In this document: positions 1 to 10,104 of the stretch, piece by piece
How positions within the stretch are numbered: the first letter of the stretch is position 1
Layout of the letters: the number at the start of each line of letters is the position of its first letter
Source: Kalaharituber pfeilii
Taxonomy: Eukaryota; Ascomycota; Pezizomycetes; Pezizales; Pezizaceae
Direction of reading: 5' to 3'
DNA: 64,000 nt
NCBI GenBank assembly: GCA_015179045.1
Contig: WHUZ01000017.1
Span: forward strand, 1 to 64,000
Made by a program: the position numbers and the translations under genes
The notes under the pieces: model-generated
The model's database searches: none
What the model was told of the DNA's origin: nothing
Seen by the model: only the letters and a program-made list of their open reading frames with translations

Positions 1-259
1 CAGGGGTTCTCTCTAAAGGATATCCTTCTTAAGATGTACCAACGTTAAAACCTACCAATCCAACTAAGCTTGCTTCTTGGAATGAAAAGAACCTTAGCAA
101 CTTGTATCGCTCTCACATCCTATATGGATCCTTCACTTCATTATCTTATTACACCAAAGGAAAACGCAGCTGCAGTATGGAAAAGCACTTCAGGAGAAAT
201 TTTAGTTAAGGAACAAGTTCACACTTTTTTACCTCATCTATGAAATATTCAGCATTCAG

Positions 260-712
260 ATGGACAAAAATATGTCTCTTTTAGACTTCATCGCTAAATA
301 TGAATTTCTTTATGCTCAAGTCTTGACAAGAACCTGTGACGCCACTGATGAATATGGGAAAGCTCTCTTCAAGTACTTCGACCTGGACAATACTAAAAGC
401 ATTCATCTTCTCATTGCTCTTCCTTCCTCCTACAACAACAAAAAGGACACCTTGGTTACCGTCAAGCCTCTCCCCAATTATAGCAAAATTTGTACTCGGT
501 TGCGCACTGGAGAATCTGCCAACTCCAATACCTCTAAGGCCTTCTCCACTCAGACTCATCCGAACAAAAAGCAAAAAGGCAACAGAAAGAACCAAACCTC
601 CAAAAGAAGGAAAGACTGCGCCTCCTAAGGCTGGTGAATGTTCATACTGCAAAAAATATAACCCTGCCAACATGAAAGGCCATGTCCATGTAATTGTTCC
701 AAGTTGAAGGCT
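260..712 (+). pseudogene. copia gag remnant with broken zinc knuckle
   Basis: An open frame from 260 to 628 (122 codons) carries the middle of a copia-type gag. It continues after a frame change into an overlapping frame ending at 707, which holds a knuckle-like C-x2-C...H cluster (CSYCKKY...MKGH, about 640-690). In intact elements this gag segment packages the element RNA through a CCHC zinc knuckle. Here the knuckle sits in another frame from the upstream gag and its last Cys is displaced, so it is broken. Identification rests on position in front of the protease and on the knuckle-like residues. Confidence 0.6.
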
Positions 713-816
713 GATCAAGCAGCAAAGAAGAATCAAAACTCTCCATCATCATCATTCACCGTCTCCAATGCTGTTGTCCAATGTGGCCACATTACAATAA
801 CATCTGAGGTCTTGGT

Positions 817-1209
817 ATGCATGATTTCCAGAGAAAGTACCTTCAGACAATTACTGACACTCCTCTAGGACTCGTGGTAGCTCACAAGGCTGCTACTCAT
901 AAAACATATGAGGTATGGGCTTTAGACACTATATGCTCTTCTCACATCACCACTAACTTCTCACAATTAATTGATCCAGTCCGCTGTCATCAATTAGTGG
1001 AAGTTGGTGGAGGGATTGATCTACTGGCTACATATCATGGCAGTATCGCTCTTAATATTGAAGTGAAAAATGAGTGTAGGACCATCTCTCTTTCCCATAT
1101 TTTGTATATACCTGTTTGGAATACTGTGAATCTCTTGTCTTGGAGGAAAATTGCTGTTCTTGGACATTATTTTTATGGAGATAAATCTCAGATGGATGTT
1201 TTTTTCTAA
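817..1209 (+). pseudogene. copia aspartic protease remnant
   Basis: A 130-codon open frame contains LDTICSSHIT at residues 36-45, matching the copia protease core in which D-(S/T)-G is followed by A/C-S-x-H. The catalytic Asp is present, but the conserved Gly after D-T is Ile, which would be expected to disrupt the active-site loop. In an intact element this protease cuts the polyprotein. The frame ends at 1209 and the integrase zinc-binding region starts in another frame about 100 bases on. Confidence 0.65.
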
Positions 1210-1307
1210 GAAGAATAATTTTTTGCATTTGTCTACTATTTGGTCTAAAGAAACTATAATATATGAAGTCTGCGCATTGACTAAATAGAGCAAGGCTTAC
1301 TCTACCT

Positions 1308-2142
1308 CAGTACAATTCTGGCATGAAGCATTAGGTCACTCATCACCCACCTTCTGGCGAAATGCAGAATCCATATACACTGATGGTAAAGTATTACCAA
1401 AAGCTCCTTCTACGTTTATCTATAAGAAATGCGCCCAGTTTAACATGAAGCATTTTATACCACTACCAGTTAGTGACCAATTGACTCAACTCTTCGATTT
1501 GATCTATACTGATCTCTCCGGTCTAATGAGTACACCATCACTGGGGAAGAAATGTTTTTACTACATTTCTTTTATTAATGACTTCTCTAGATATACTGAA
1601 ATACACTTTCTACACCTCAAGTCTGAAGCAGTCTCCGCTCTTCAAGCACTTTGCGAACAAGTCTTTAACCAAACTGGCTAATATTTATAAACTATATGGT
1701 CCGACCAAGGTGGCGAATTTGTCAATAAGGAAATAGAGTCTTATTGCCAATCCAAAGGCATTAAATACTAGACAACCGCTACCTACTCCCAGAGTCTAAT
1801 GGGATTGTAGAACGATTCAATCTTACATTAGCTAACATGGTACGACCCGCACTGTCAGATAATCTTCTAAGCCTATGGGCAGAAGCCTTTAATTAGGCCT
1901 GCTACATTAAAAACTGGCTTCTTCATTTGGCGCTTGGGAAATCGCCATTTGAATTAATGTTCAATAAGAAACCAACTATATCCCATCTCCACCCTTTTTT
2001 CTGTCGCGTCTATATTCATATTCTAGAGGAGAAGCAACCTGCAGGATCAAAACTAGATGTACAAAGCTGGGAAGGAAAGTTGGTTGGATACTCAGACTGC
2101 TCCTTTTATTCCGGGTCTATAATCCTACAAGAAAAACCATAG
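1308..2142 (+). pseudogene. copia integrase remnant (DDE type)
   Basis: From about 1311 the sequence reads FWHEALGHSSP, then a Cys-containing segment near 1428, resembling the HHCC zinc domain. The catalytic core follows in pieces: YTDLSG (about 1505-1522), SDQGGEF (about 1702-1722) and, after frame changes and stops, NGIVERFN (about 1797-1820). These place the D, D and E catalytic positions in three separate reading segments. A last piece, 1927-2142, carries the GKSPFELMFNKKP motif found downstream of the copia integrase core. In-frame stops at 1681 and near 1770 and 1893 show it is dead. Confidence 0.78.
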
Positions 2143-2147
2143 AGATT

Positions 2148-2549
2148 ATGCACTATGTCAAGTTTCCTCCTATATCGTACACTTACACTGACATCTACAA
2201 CGTACCTACCACTATACCATCCACAACATCCGAGTATAGTGAAACCCAAGAAGTTACCGAGGTTCCTGAAGCATCATCCTCTATAGATACCACAACTCAA
2301 GAACAGTCAAGCACTCAACAACCTTCCTCTTCCTCAACTCTACATAATGAGATTCCAGAAAAGGATATCGAACATTCGGAGCATAGATCCCATGATGAAG
2401 AAGATGAAGATGAAGCTGTTACCTCCGATCCCACCATTCCACCTCGTTGTACCAGTATATTTACCCTATGGCTCCTACGACTAATAGAAAGGGATTCAAT
2501 CAGCCTCCTTCTAGTTGCCCAGTATCTTAATTCAACCTTTTTCAGATAA
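2148..2549 (+). pseudogene. copia polyprotein linker, Ser/Thr/Glu-rich
   Basis: A 133-codon open frame between integrase and reverse transcriptase has an acidic, Ser/Thr/Gln-rich composition (runs of Ser, then HDEEDEDEA). Copia polyproteins commonly have such a poorly conserved linker here. No domain is recognised. It is assigned to the element by position and strand. Confidence 0.5.
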
Positions 2550-2559
2550 TTCCTGGAAA

Positions 2560-3527
2560 GAGAGAGAGAAAAGTACCTGAATGGTTTGATCCCTCCTCTT
2601 ACGGTCCTGGTGGCTCATACAAGGTAAAGGAAAAGTCGTATGTATCTATTGAACCTACAACTTATACTAAAGCAATAAATTCATCTGACATAGATAAGTA
2701 GTCATAAGCAATAGCTGAAGAGTATAGTTCAATTGTTGATGCTAGTACCTGGATAGTACATGACATGTCTGAGTTGCCCTCTTCTCGAAAACCTATTAAC
2801 TCTTGCTGAGTCTTCAAAATAAAATGCAATGCTGACAGGACTGTTGAACACTACAAAGCTCGATTAGTAGTTAAAGGCTATGCACAAATTTCTGGAATTG
2901 ATTATGATAAAACGTTTACTCCAGTTACGCGATACAACTCCTTACGCTTAATCATTGCTATAGCCGTTCAATCGAACCTCCTTTTGAAGCAATTGGATAT
3001 TAAATTAGCATTCTTGTATGGCGATCTTGACGAAGAAATATGGATGAATCCTCCGCCTAGGATTGGTCTTGATGGGAAAATTCTTCGACTTCGAAAAGCC
3101 TTATATGGCTTAAAGCAAGCACCCCTTCAATGGTTCTCAAAGCTGTCCGACGTGCTTACTGAAATAAGGTATAAATCAATGATGTTCGATCTGTGTGTCT
3201 TCATAACTGCTGATAGCAAGTCTTTTCTTGTTGTTTATATTGATGACATGACTATTGTGGGACTGCAAGCAGATTTAGATCGCTTAACTACGCATCTATA
3301 ATCATACTTTCAGGTTGCTGTAAAAGGCGATCTCCAATGGTTATTAGGAATCGAAATCAAACAAACAGAGAGAGCAATCGAACTCTCACAGGAATCCTAT
3401 ATTAACGATATACTTGAACATTTTGGTATATCTCAATGTCGACACGTTTCAACCCCCATCGACCTGAAAAACAAGCTCTACAGAGCTTCTCCGGATGACG
3501 AACCTTATCAACAGCAACTCTACTAGC
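2560..3527 (+). pseudogene. copia reverse transcriptase remnant
   Basis: The RT starts around 2740 with VDASTW-like sequence. It runs through an RLVVKGYAQ-like segment (about 2860) into an open frame 2984-3301 holding QLDIKLAFLYGDLDEEIWM, LYGLKQAP and the catalytic box YIDD (about 3238-3249). YIDD is the copia variant of YxDD, with both catalytic Asp residues present. A stop at 3299-3301 is followed in frame by WLLGIEIKQT and the LSQESYI segment typical of the copia RT C-terminus. At least five in-frame stops (for example near 2700, 2806, 3300 and 3523) break it. Confidence 0.82.
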
Positions 3528-3529
3528 AA

Positions 3530-4178
3530 ATGATCGATTCTCTGATATATCTTGTTACCTGTACTCGACCTGACTTAGCTCAATCTGTTTTCTTTCTCTC
3601 TCAATTTTCTTCTTGTCCTCTTCAATATCATCATACTGCTACTAAACGAGTTTTTCATTATGTTTCTGTTACACACAACTACTCTCTCATATATTCAAAA
3701 GGTTCTTCTCCTCTTGTTTTACATGGTTTTAGTAACTCTGATTATGCTGCATGCTTGGATACTCGTCATTCTCGTTCTGGATATGTTTTCATGTTAAACA
3801 ATTGCACTATTTCCTGGTGGTCGAAGCTTCAGACTACTGTTGCTCTCTCGACCTATGAGGCAGAATATGTTATCTTGTCTCATACAACTCGACAAGCAAT
3901 CTGGTACATGAATGGATTCAAGAAGTTTAATCGACAACTTGATATCAAACTTCACTGTAATAGTACCTCTAGCATTAATCTCGCATAGCATCCCAAGCTT
4001 TCCTTTTAATCAAAGCACATCGACATTCACTACTATTACACCAGAGAAAAGTTTGTGGAAAAACTCTTTACCTTGGATTATGTCTCTACCAACGAAAATC
4101 CAGCAGACCTATTGACTAAAGGACTGAAGCCTACTGACCATCACATTCATTATAATCGAATATGGAATTCAGTCTAAG
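3530..4178 (+). pseudogene. copia RNase H remnant
   Basis: The open frame 3530-3988 contains SLIYLVTCTRPDLA, SDYAACLDTRHSRSGYVF, ISWWSKLQTTVALSTYEAEY and the NSTSSI segment, a good match to copia RNase H including the D (SDYA) and E (EAEY) catalytic positions. After a stop at 3986-3988 the frame continues as HIDIHYYYTREK and NPADLLTKGL, the usual end of copia polyproteins, finishing near 4178 just before the purine tract and LTR. Confidence 0.82.
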
Positions 4179-4184
4179 AGAGAG

Positions 4185-4679
4185 TGTTAAAACGGACAGT
4201 CTAATTCCGCCTTCTATTATCATGACATACACATTCTGTTAATATTTTATTGGCTTAATTCTTTCTTATCTTTATTTTATATGTCGTTTATATAGATGGT
4301 TGCTATGGTTATCTCATATATGTAATTCTTTCATCTATTTCTCATTTATTTACGGAATTACTTTGGATATCATATTCAGCTGAGATTTGTTTCGAACTCA
4401 CATACAGCTTGTGTTACTTTGTCTATTCTTTATAAAACTGTACAAGTTTGTTACCTATATCTACAGCTACTATTTGGGTATAGTCATCTCGCTTTCTGTG
4501 TATATAGTTTGTGGAAACCCATACCCACTTAATACCATAGAGTCGCTCAACTTCTCTCCTTGTTTCCTTCCTCCGTGCCTCCACTCTATTGCTGCCGCCA
4601 TTTGCACTATTATCTTTCTCTATAGCACTTGCCCCACTATCCTTATTCTTCCGCTACGTATCGTATTATCCTCTCGTAG
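4185..4679 (+). repeat. copia 3' LTR, interrupted by the gypsy insertion
   Basis: It begins TGTTAAAACGG directly after the purine tract that primes plus-strand synthesis, which marks the 5' edge of the 3' LTR. The 495 bases seen here end at CTCTCGTAG, where the gypsy element starts. The matching flank resumes at 10598 as GTCA. Joining the two sides would give an LTR of about 499 bp from TG to CA ending at 10601, but the partner 5' LTR lies outside the window, so the right edge is a hypothesis. Confidence 0.72.
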
Positions 4680-5167
4680 TGTTATGGCTAAGGTAAGGCT
4701 TACGGGAAATACCTGGAACCCCCGCCCGAATCGCTGTAAGGCGTATGCTGAAGATGTGACTGATCACTACTAGGCAACGCAGGGATTCATATCGGCCCAT
4801 GAACCGGCGGGTGGCTAATAAAGTGTGTGTCAAGCAGTAAATCATATGATAGCACTGCACAGCGCTTACCAATTGTCATTAATATGCGCACATGTATTAA
4901 TTGCTACTATTGCTACTTCTAATGCATGTTTTTACTACGTCTCCTTATCTATAATCATCATGTCATTGTCATATCATGTTGGCGGCCAGGAAGTCTATAT
5001 AAACGGGCCGGATAGATAGCTAGAAGAAATCAAGACACTAGCGGTGTTCTAAGTTGAACTCTCACTTAACGCTCTCGCGTAACCTTTTGCCGTCCGCTTC
5101 GCTGCCTTCGCGAAACCGTAGTCGCCTCAGAGCCACTCTCGCGAGCCCAGCGACGCCTACGCTAACA
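4680..5167 (+). repeat. gypsy 5' LTR (488 bp)
   Basis: It starts TG and ends CA and aligns without gaps to 10105-10592. Five substitutions separate the copies, at 4685, 4767, 4803, 4820 and 4844; in each the 5' copy has T or A where the 3' copy has C or G. A TATA-like TATATAAA lies at 4996-5003 and could serve as the element promoter. It is immediately preceded by the target duplication. Confidence 0.96.
4996..5003 (+). promoter_or_regulatory. TATA-like box in gypsy 5' LTR
   Basis: TATATAAA occurs 316 bases into the LTR, followed by GC-rich sequence, a layout usual for an LTR core promoter. The identical motif is at 10421-10428 in the 3' LTR. Assignment is by motif only. Confidence 0.5.
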
Positions 5168-5439
5168 TTACACCGCTCGTTAACTATTCTTTCTCTTTTT
5201 CTTTTTCTCTCATTACCAATGGAATTCCAACGGTCGCTCCCCCGCCTTTCCCAGTACCGCAACCGCTCCCAGCATGCCCCTCCTCACCGATGACGGATGT
5301 TGCGATGTCTGGAGAATTTGTGGAAACCGCACAACACCAACCCCGCATACCTCACGATGCTAGCACGCCTCCCCACACTTGTACAACAACCCCGCAGGCC
5401 CTACGTGTAAGCTTCCCGCTGTTAGAAACCCTCACGCAG

Positions 5440-5655
5440 CCGCTCGGAGTCCCGCTGCTCGGAGTCCCGTCGCCGCTCGGAAGTCCCGTCGCCGCTCGGG
5501 AGTCCCGTCGCCGCTCGGAGTCCCATCGCCGCTCGGAGTCCCGCCGTCGCTCGGAGTCCCGTCGCCGCTTGGAGTCCCGTCGCTGCTCGGAAGTCCCGTC
5601 GCCGCTCGGAGTCCCATCCCCGCTCAGAGTCCCGCCGTCGCCGTCGCCGTCGCCA
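5440..5655 (+). repeat. 18-bp tandem repeats in the gypsy gag leader
   Basis: Roughly eleven imperfect copies of an 18-base unit (core GCTCGGAGTCCCGTCGCC) run head to tail. Because 18 is a multiple of three, one frame reads as an Arg/Ser repeat (RRSESR-like) and the opposite strand as an Arg/Asp/Gly-rich repeat. A shorter related patch recurs at about 5868-5945. The open frames reported on both strands here are products of the repeat, not separate genes. Confidence 0.85.
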
Positions 5656-5689
5656 TTGCCACTCAAGGTCCCGTTCACCTCCTCCCAAG

Positions 5690-6240
5690 GTGAAGCAGCC
5701 GAAGCCATTCCCTGACCCAAGCAGAATCGGAAGACCTCCAAGTCAGCATATCATCTCGGAGCAATCCCTACCCCCAGGCATACCACAGGGCACTCACCTC
5801 CCTACATTCGCACAACCAACCCCGCACGCCCTACGGGTGAGCTTCCCGCTGTCAAAGACCTCACGCAGTCGCTCGGAGTCCTACAGCTGCTCGGAGTCCC
5901 GTTGCCGCTCAGACTCCCGCCGCCGCCGCCGGCAGTCCCACTCAAGGTCCCGCACCCCTCCGCCCAAGGTGAAGCTGCCGCAATCATTCTCCGGAAAGTA
6001 GGATGAACTGGAAGACTTCCTCCTCTCTGTGGAAGTAGAAAGCTGTATCCATTGCCACCTACTGCTCCAAGCCCGCCGCCAATAAACGCAAACATCGACC
6101 GGTAGAATGACCACCACCGAGAGACCCGCCGTCCACACCACCAAGCCTAACAAGAATGAGGAAGTCAGCCCATAGCAATTCAGGACAAAATAAGGGACAC
6201 CCAAAGCACCATTGGAAGGACCGGACTAGACCCGTAAACG
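5690..6240 (+). pseudogene. gypsy gag remnant
   Basis: The frame 5690-6001 ends in an SR-rich stretch followed by PKVKLPQSFSGK. After a TAG stop it continues DELEDFLLSVEVES, matching the start of gypsy/chromovirus gag (a K-P-x-x-F-x-G-k...l-x-x-FL motif). The rest of gag cannot be followed in one frame. In an intact element this would form the capsid; here it is disabled by the stop at 6000 and later ones. Confidence 0.65.
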
Positions 6241-6669
6241 TACGGCAGGGAGACAGGAGCTCCCTGGAAGGAACAAAGGTTCTGAGTCCTGCATTTGTGT
6301 TTTTCCGGCGTTCGGAATAAATCAGGTAATGTAATCTCTAGTACTGCTTTTGATTTTGATGCGGAATGTCTGGATATTGGGAATAGAGAAGTGTTATTGG
6401 AATTATTTTGGTTGGGAAGGAAAAGTCTCTCTGTTGATGGCGAAACCGGCGTTTGGTTTATGATTGCCTTGATTTTGTTGTTCCTTGTGATGAAATTGTT
6501 TTACTCTCGGTCTCTGTTCCTATTCCTTCCACCTGTTTCTGTTTATTCCACCCGTTTCTGTTTCTCCCACCCGTTTCTGTTTCCTCCATCTGTTTCCGTT
6601 TCTTCCATCTGTTTCTGTTTGGATTTAGGAAAGGAATCCTTGGAAGAAGGCGATGTACTACTAATGGTT

Positions 6670-7270
6670 AATGCGAACGTTATGAACGTTACGCTCAAGT
6701 ATTCTCTGAGAAGCAAGCAGCCAGACTACCACCCCCGCCGATCCTGGGATTATGAGATCCCACTCAACGACCCTAACGCCGAAGCACCCAAGCGCCCGAT
6801 AATACAAGACTACCCGGAAAGATGAAGCCCTGCAGAGGTATCTGGAAGAACATCCACGCACTGGCAAGATCAGACGTTCAAGACCCACAGCTGGTACCGA
6901 TACTACCCGTCCGGAAAAAGGATGGCTCACTCCGTTTAGGTGTGGACTATAGGGGACTCAACAAGATCACAGTACCGAACCGGTACCCCCTCCCACTCAT
7001 GCCAGACCCGCGGTGAATACTTCACCCAGTTGTTTAAGTACGACTCATTCGAAATCAGTCAGGCGACGAAAACCTGTTCGATTATACCGACGTGCCTTTT
7101 GGACTTGCACCGACGAGTCTGTAGGAGATGATGGACGAATCCTGGAAGGATACCGTTGAAGTAGTATGACCGGCGAATAGGTCCTACAACTACCACTTGA
7201 CCACAGACTAGCCGAACAGGAGATAGTCCTTCTTGGCCATACCATTAATGGCCACAAGCTTAACACCATT
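6670..7270 (+). pseudogene. gypsy reverse transcriptase remnant
   Basis: A piece near 6745-6825 ([17 protein letters not shown]) resembles the entry to the chromovirus RT. The frame 6822-7016 then reads [20 protein letters not shown] followed by [13 protein letters not shown], the conserved fingers region of gypsy RT. About 7094-7120 gives VPFGLAPTSL, matching the M-P-F-G-L motif, and a TAG follows. I could not find the catalytic YxDD box, and the frame changes at least twice, so the RT is dead. Confidence 0.8.
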
Positions 7271-7369
7271 GCCGATTGGCCAACTACTACATTGTTTCGT
7301 CAAGAACTACAGCGCCAGAGCGAAACCGCTTATCTCCCTCATGGGCAACGCACCATTTTTACAAGGCGA

Positions 7370-7960
7370 CGCACAACGGCAGTCATTCGATGAACTCAAA
7401 CAAGCATTCCTATTCACCCCAGTACTCCGCTCCTGGGATAAAACCCTGAAGGCGATCATGGGATAAAACCTGGAAGGCGATCATGGGATGGAACCCTGAA
7501 GACTATTATGGAAACCGATGCGTCAATACTCCGCCTATGGGATAGAACCCTGAGGACGATCATGGGATAGAACCCTGAAGACGATCATGGAAACCGATGC
7601 ATCTAACCAAGCCCTTGCTGATACCACGGGAGAACGGAACTAAAACGCTATACCAGTCGACTTCCACTCACCAGCCCTCACCACAGACGAAACGGAACTG
7701 ACCATGACAAGGAGCTGTTCGCGATCGTCGACTGCTTCAAATGGTACACTTGACCACAGGGCGTACATGTTGATGTCTATACGAATCACCACCAAGCAGA
7801 AGCTCAACTCCGGCAGGCAAACTGGCACACGAAGGTGTGCAAACTGGACTTTACTATCATCTATCGCAAGTGAAGCGATAACAGGAAGGCCAACGCTACA
7901 TCATATCTATCGCAACGAAAGTGATAACGGGAAGGCTGACGCTATATCACGTTGATCTAG
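7370..7960 (+). pseudogene. gypsy RNase H remnant with internal duplication
   Basis: SFDELKQAFLFTPVLRSWD (about 7382-7440) is the lead-in to gypsy RNase H. The catalytic METDAS motif is present twice (about 7507-7527 and 7585-7605) inside a run of about 25-bp repeats. Downstream, in shifting frames, come AIVDCFKW, YTNHHQAE and KLDFTIIYRK, then DNGKADAIS (about 7921-7950), all typical of the RNase H and connection region. The duplication and frame breaks show loss of function. Confidence 0.75.
7435..7610 (+). repeat. about 25-bp tandem repeats within gypsy RNase H
   Basis: Five imperfect copies of a unit beginning TGGGATARAACC and ending in CGATCA occur at about 7435, 7460, 7485, 7534 and 7565. 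Between the third and fourth, and again after the fifth, sits ATGGAAACCGATGC (the METDA codons). The structure looks like repeated local duplication of the RNase H active-site segment. Confidence 0.8.
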
Positions 7961-8275
7961 TAACGAAACTGGCAGCAGAGTTGCTGGCCACTGGGGGGTG
8001 CACCGCACCCAAAGAATGATATCAAGAAACTTTTACCAGTATGGATGGAAAGAAGCTACGCAACCATACGTCGCCAAACGGCGAAAGCTGACTGACATAC
8101 TTGCCAAACCCAATACCAATACCAACTGGAGCCAGATCCATTACATCCGTTACAGTTGACTAGCGATAAAACGGTCACCAGTTCGATGCCTCATTTATCT
8201 CACCATACCCCAATGGAATAATTCACCAGCCAGAAAATGGCTCATAGGCCTGGCCAGCCTATGTGAGTGAAAGGT

Positions 8276-8545
8276 ACACGTGGCACCGACCGCATACACG
8301 CACACGGCACCGACCGTACACAGGCACACGGCACCGACCGTACACAGGCACATGGCACCGACCGCATACAGGCACACGGCACCGACCGTATACAGGCACA
8401 CGGCACCGACCGTATATAGGCACATGGCACCGACCACATACACGCACGCGGCACTAACCGCATAGATACAAGCGGCACCGACCGCTCACACGCACGCGGC
8501 ACCGACCGCATACAGGCGCGCAGCACCGACCGCATATAGGCTATA
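8276..8545 (+). repeat. 24-bp tandem repeat array (about 11 copies) inside the gypsy element
   Basis: About eleven head-to-tail copies of a 24-base unit (core GGCACCGACCG followed by a variable TACA/GCACA half) lie between the RNase H and integrase regions. The unit length is a multiple of three, so long frames appear on both strands (for example a 227-codon minus-strand frame over 8242-8925 encoding repeated CVRSVPCA-like units). Copies differ by a few bases each. There are no spacers, so this is a minisatellite and not a CRISPR array. Confidence 0.9.
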
Positions 8546-8552
8546 AGTCCGG

Positions 8553-8790
8553 AAGTAACCCGGCATGCTAAGGACACAAACTGGACAATATAAAGCTGTG
8601 TTAGCCCGGCATGCCAAGTGGACGACGTGCACCGCCTATGGGAGAGCGGGATGGCCGCACTTGAGCAATGTGGCAGGGCAGCGGCGCTGTATCCCGGTAA
8701 GCCAAGTGGACAAGGCACCACAACACTTGGGTGTAAGCATGCGACTCCCGGCATGTCCAAGTGGTTGGTGGGGTAGCCGCACGACGGGCT
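8553..8790 (+). repeat. dispersed CCCGGCATGC-type repeats, gypsy interior
   Basis: Three or four imperfect copies of CCCGGCATGCCAAGTGG-like sequence occur at about 8560, 8608, 8692 and 8748, spaced 50-80 bases apart, between the 24-bp array and the integrase core. They may be older, decayed repeats of the same kind. No coding signal is visible here. Confidence 0.55.
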
Positions 8791-8819
8791 GGGGCAGCAA
8801 TTAGCAAATATCACTAACG

Positions 8820-9552
8820 CTAAAGCTATGGATTTCGTTGAAGAACTACTAAAGTCGGAAAGCTGCAATGCGATTCTCGTCGTTACGAACCGCGTCACCA
8901 AGGTCCACCGATACATACCGACCAAAACAACCTGTACGTCTATAGGGGTCGCCTCCGCATGTTGGAAATTAACCAGCAGCTCAACGACAAACCCCGGCTA
9001 TTCACACCCTACCATCGGCAAACCGACGGATCGTCAGAGCGAGCGATATGAACTCTCAAGCTTACCTACGCATCTTCTGTCATGATAGACAAAACCGACG
9101 AGTCACTTTGGTTACCACTAGCTAAGTACGCATACAGTACTTCGAAAACGTCAATGTATACACCCTTTGAGGGCCTATATGGATTCAACGCCAAGCAATA
9201 CACGTCTCGGATCCGGGATAACTACACTTCGCCTCACCGGCAGCCAAGGACTGGCTAGACAGGATGACTACAGTACATAACCATATACGCGATACCCTCA
9301 AAAATTAATGATCGGAGATCAGAACCCTTCGCCGAAAAATTTCGACAATTCCAAAGTAGGGGACCAAGTGCTTGTTGACCGACGAAACCTTCGGGTAATA
9401 ACTGGCAACAACCGAACACTCACCAATAAATATATTGGTCCCTACGAGGCGAAGAGTCGCCAGTCACCACGCATACGAACTTCAGCTACCGGAAAAGACC
9501 TGCGATTGCATAACGTCATCCACATCAGCCTCCTTAAGCCCTTTCAAAGTTG
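8820..9552 (+). pseudogene. gypsy integrase remnant
   Basis: Frame 8828-9085 begins MDFVEELLKSESCNAILVV followed by TNRVTKVHRYIPTKTTCTS, the chromovirus integrase core around the first catalytic Asp (D-F-V/I...VVVDRLTK), here changed to TNRVTK. Frame 9308-9553 carries FDNSKVGDQVLVDRRNLR and NKYIGPYEAK, the GPY/F module at the integrase C-terminus. Intervening pieces (STSKTSMYTPFEGLYG, about 9130-9183) are in other frames. Confidence 0.82.
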
Positions 9553-9770
9553 AGACAACAACTCGGACCTCGATAGCGAAGAAAGACTCTATAATGTCGA
9601 CTATGTTGTTGATAGCCATAAGGTCTGGGACTAGGCTAAATATCGAATCCGTTGGCAGGGGTACAACGAAGATGACGATACATGGAAGCCTATTGGCAAC
9701 CTATAACGCTCGTTGGAGAAATCTACGAGAGAACACCCACGAAAGCCAAAGGACCTAAGTCTCGAGGCGG
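9550..9770 (+). pseudogene. chromodomain at the gypsy polyprotein end
   Basis: In one frame from 9552 the sequence reads NVDYVVDSHKVWD, a TAG stop, then AKYRIRWQGYNEDDDTWKPI and GNL. This is a chromodomain: V-D-x-I/V-L/V-D...Y-x-V/I-K/R-W-x-G-Y...T-W-E/K-P. In chromoviruses it directs integration through chromatin marks. The aromatic residues W, Y and W are kept, but the stop at about 9633 truncates it. It identifies the element as a chromovirus. Confidence 0.85.
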
Positions 9771-10077
9771 GTGATGAAACGTTCCAAGTAATGAGTGTTA
9801 CATTGGATGAAGGTCTAGCTACGTGGGCTAGAACCTTATGTGAGCAGTTATACCTTCCACGCTCTTGAGATTTTCCCACTGGGTTTTTACTCAAGAAGTG
9901 GTTTAATGGCTAACGCTTACGAAAACTATTATTCGTGCAGGACACACCAGTCTTACCATCGGCCACCAATGGGTTTTGGTGATGACAGTACCCAGCGCAT
10001 AGGGTACGCCGACACTCTTAGCCGTCACACACATCCCAACCGAATGGGTTTTCGGATCGGTTTAGATGCTTTTCGGG

Positions 10078-10100
10078 GCAAAAAAGCTCTAAAACGGGGG
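10078..10100 (+). other. polypurine tract of the gypsy element
   Basis: A purine-rich stretch (GCAAAAAAGCT, then AAAACGGGGGG) ends a few bases before the 3' LTR start, as expected for the primer of plus-strand DNA synthesis. Confidence 0.6.
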
Positions 10101-10104
10101 GTGA

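Larger units (their letters stand above)
1..4679 (+). mobile_element. Ty1/copia LTR retrotransposon, decayed, 5' end outside window
   Basis: The domain order gag, protease, integrase, reverse transcriptase, RNase H on the + strand is diagnostic of Ty1/copia (Pseudoviridae-type) elements. All domains are recognisable but split by stops and frame changes, so no full-length polyprotein can be made. The left LTR is not in the window. A short purine tract (AAGAGAGAG, about 4175-4183) precedes the right LTR at 4185. That LTR is interrupted at 4679 by a chromovirus insertion and resumes at 10598. The domain order is well supported; the true outer ends are unknown. Confidence 0.88.

Noticed and set aside
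5290..5741. Several overlapping 100-140 codon frames on both strands
   Set aside because: All are products of the 18-bp repeats in the gypsy leader.
8276..8545. CRISPR-like array
   Set aside because: The repeats are directly adjacent with no unique spacers, and the host is a eukaryote.
8242..8925. 227-codon minus-strand open frame
   Set aside because: It is the reverse reading of the 24-bp minisatellite inside the gypsy element; the repeat length keeps any frame open.
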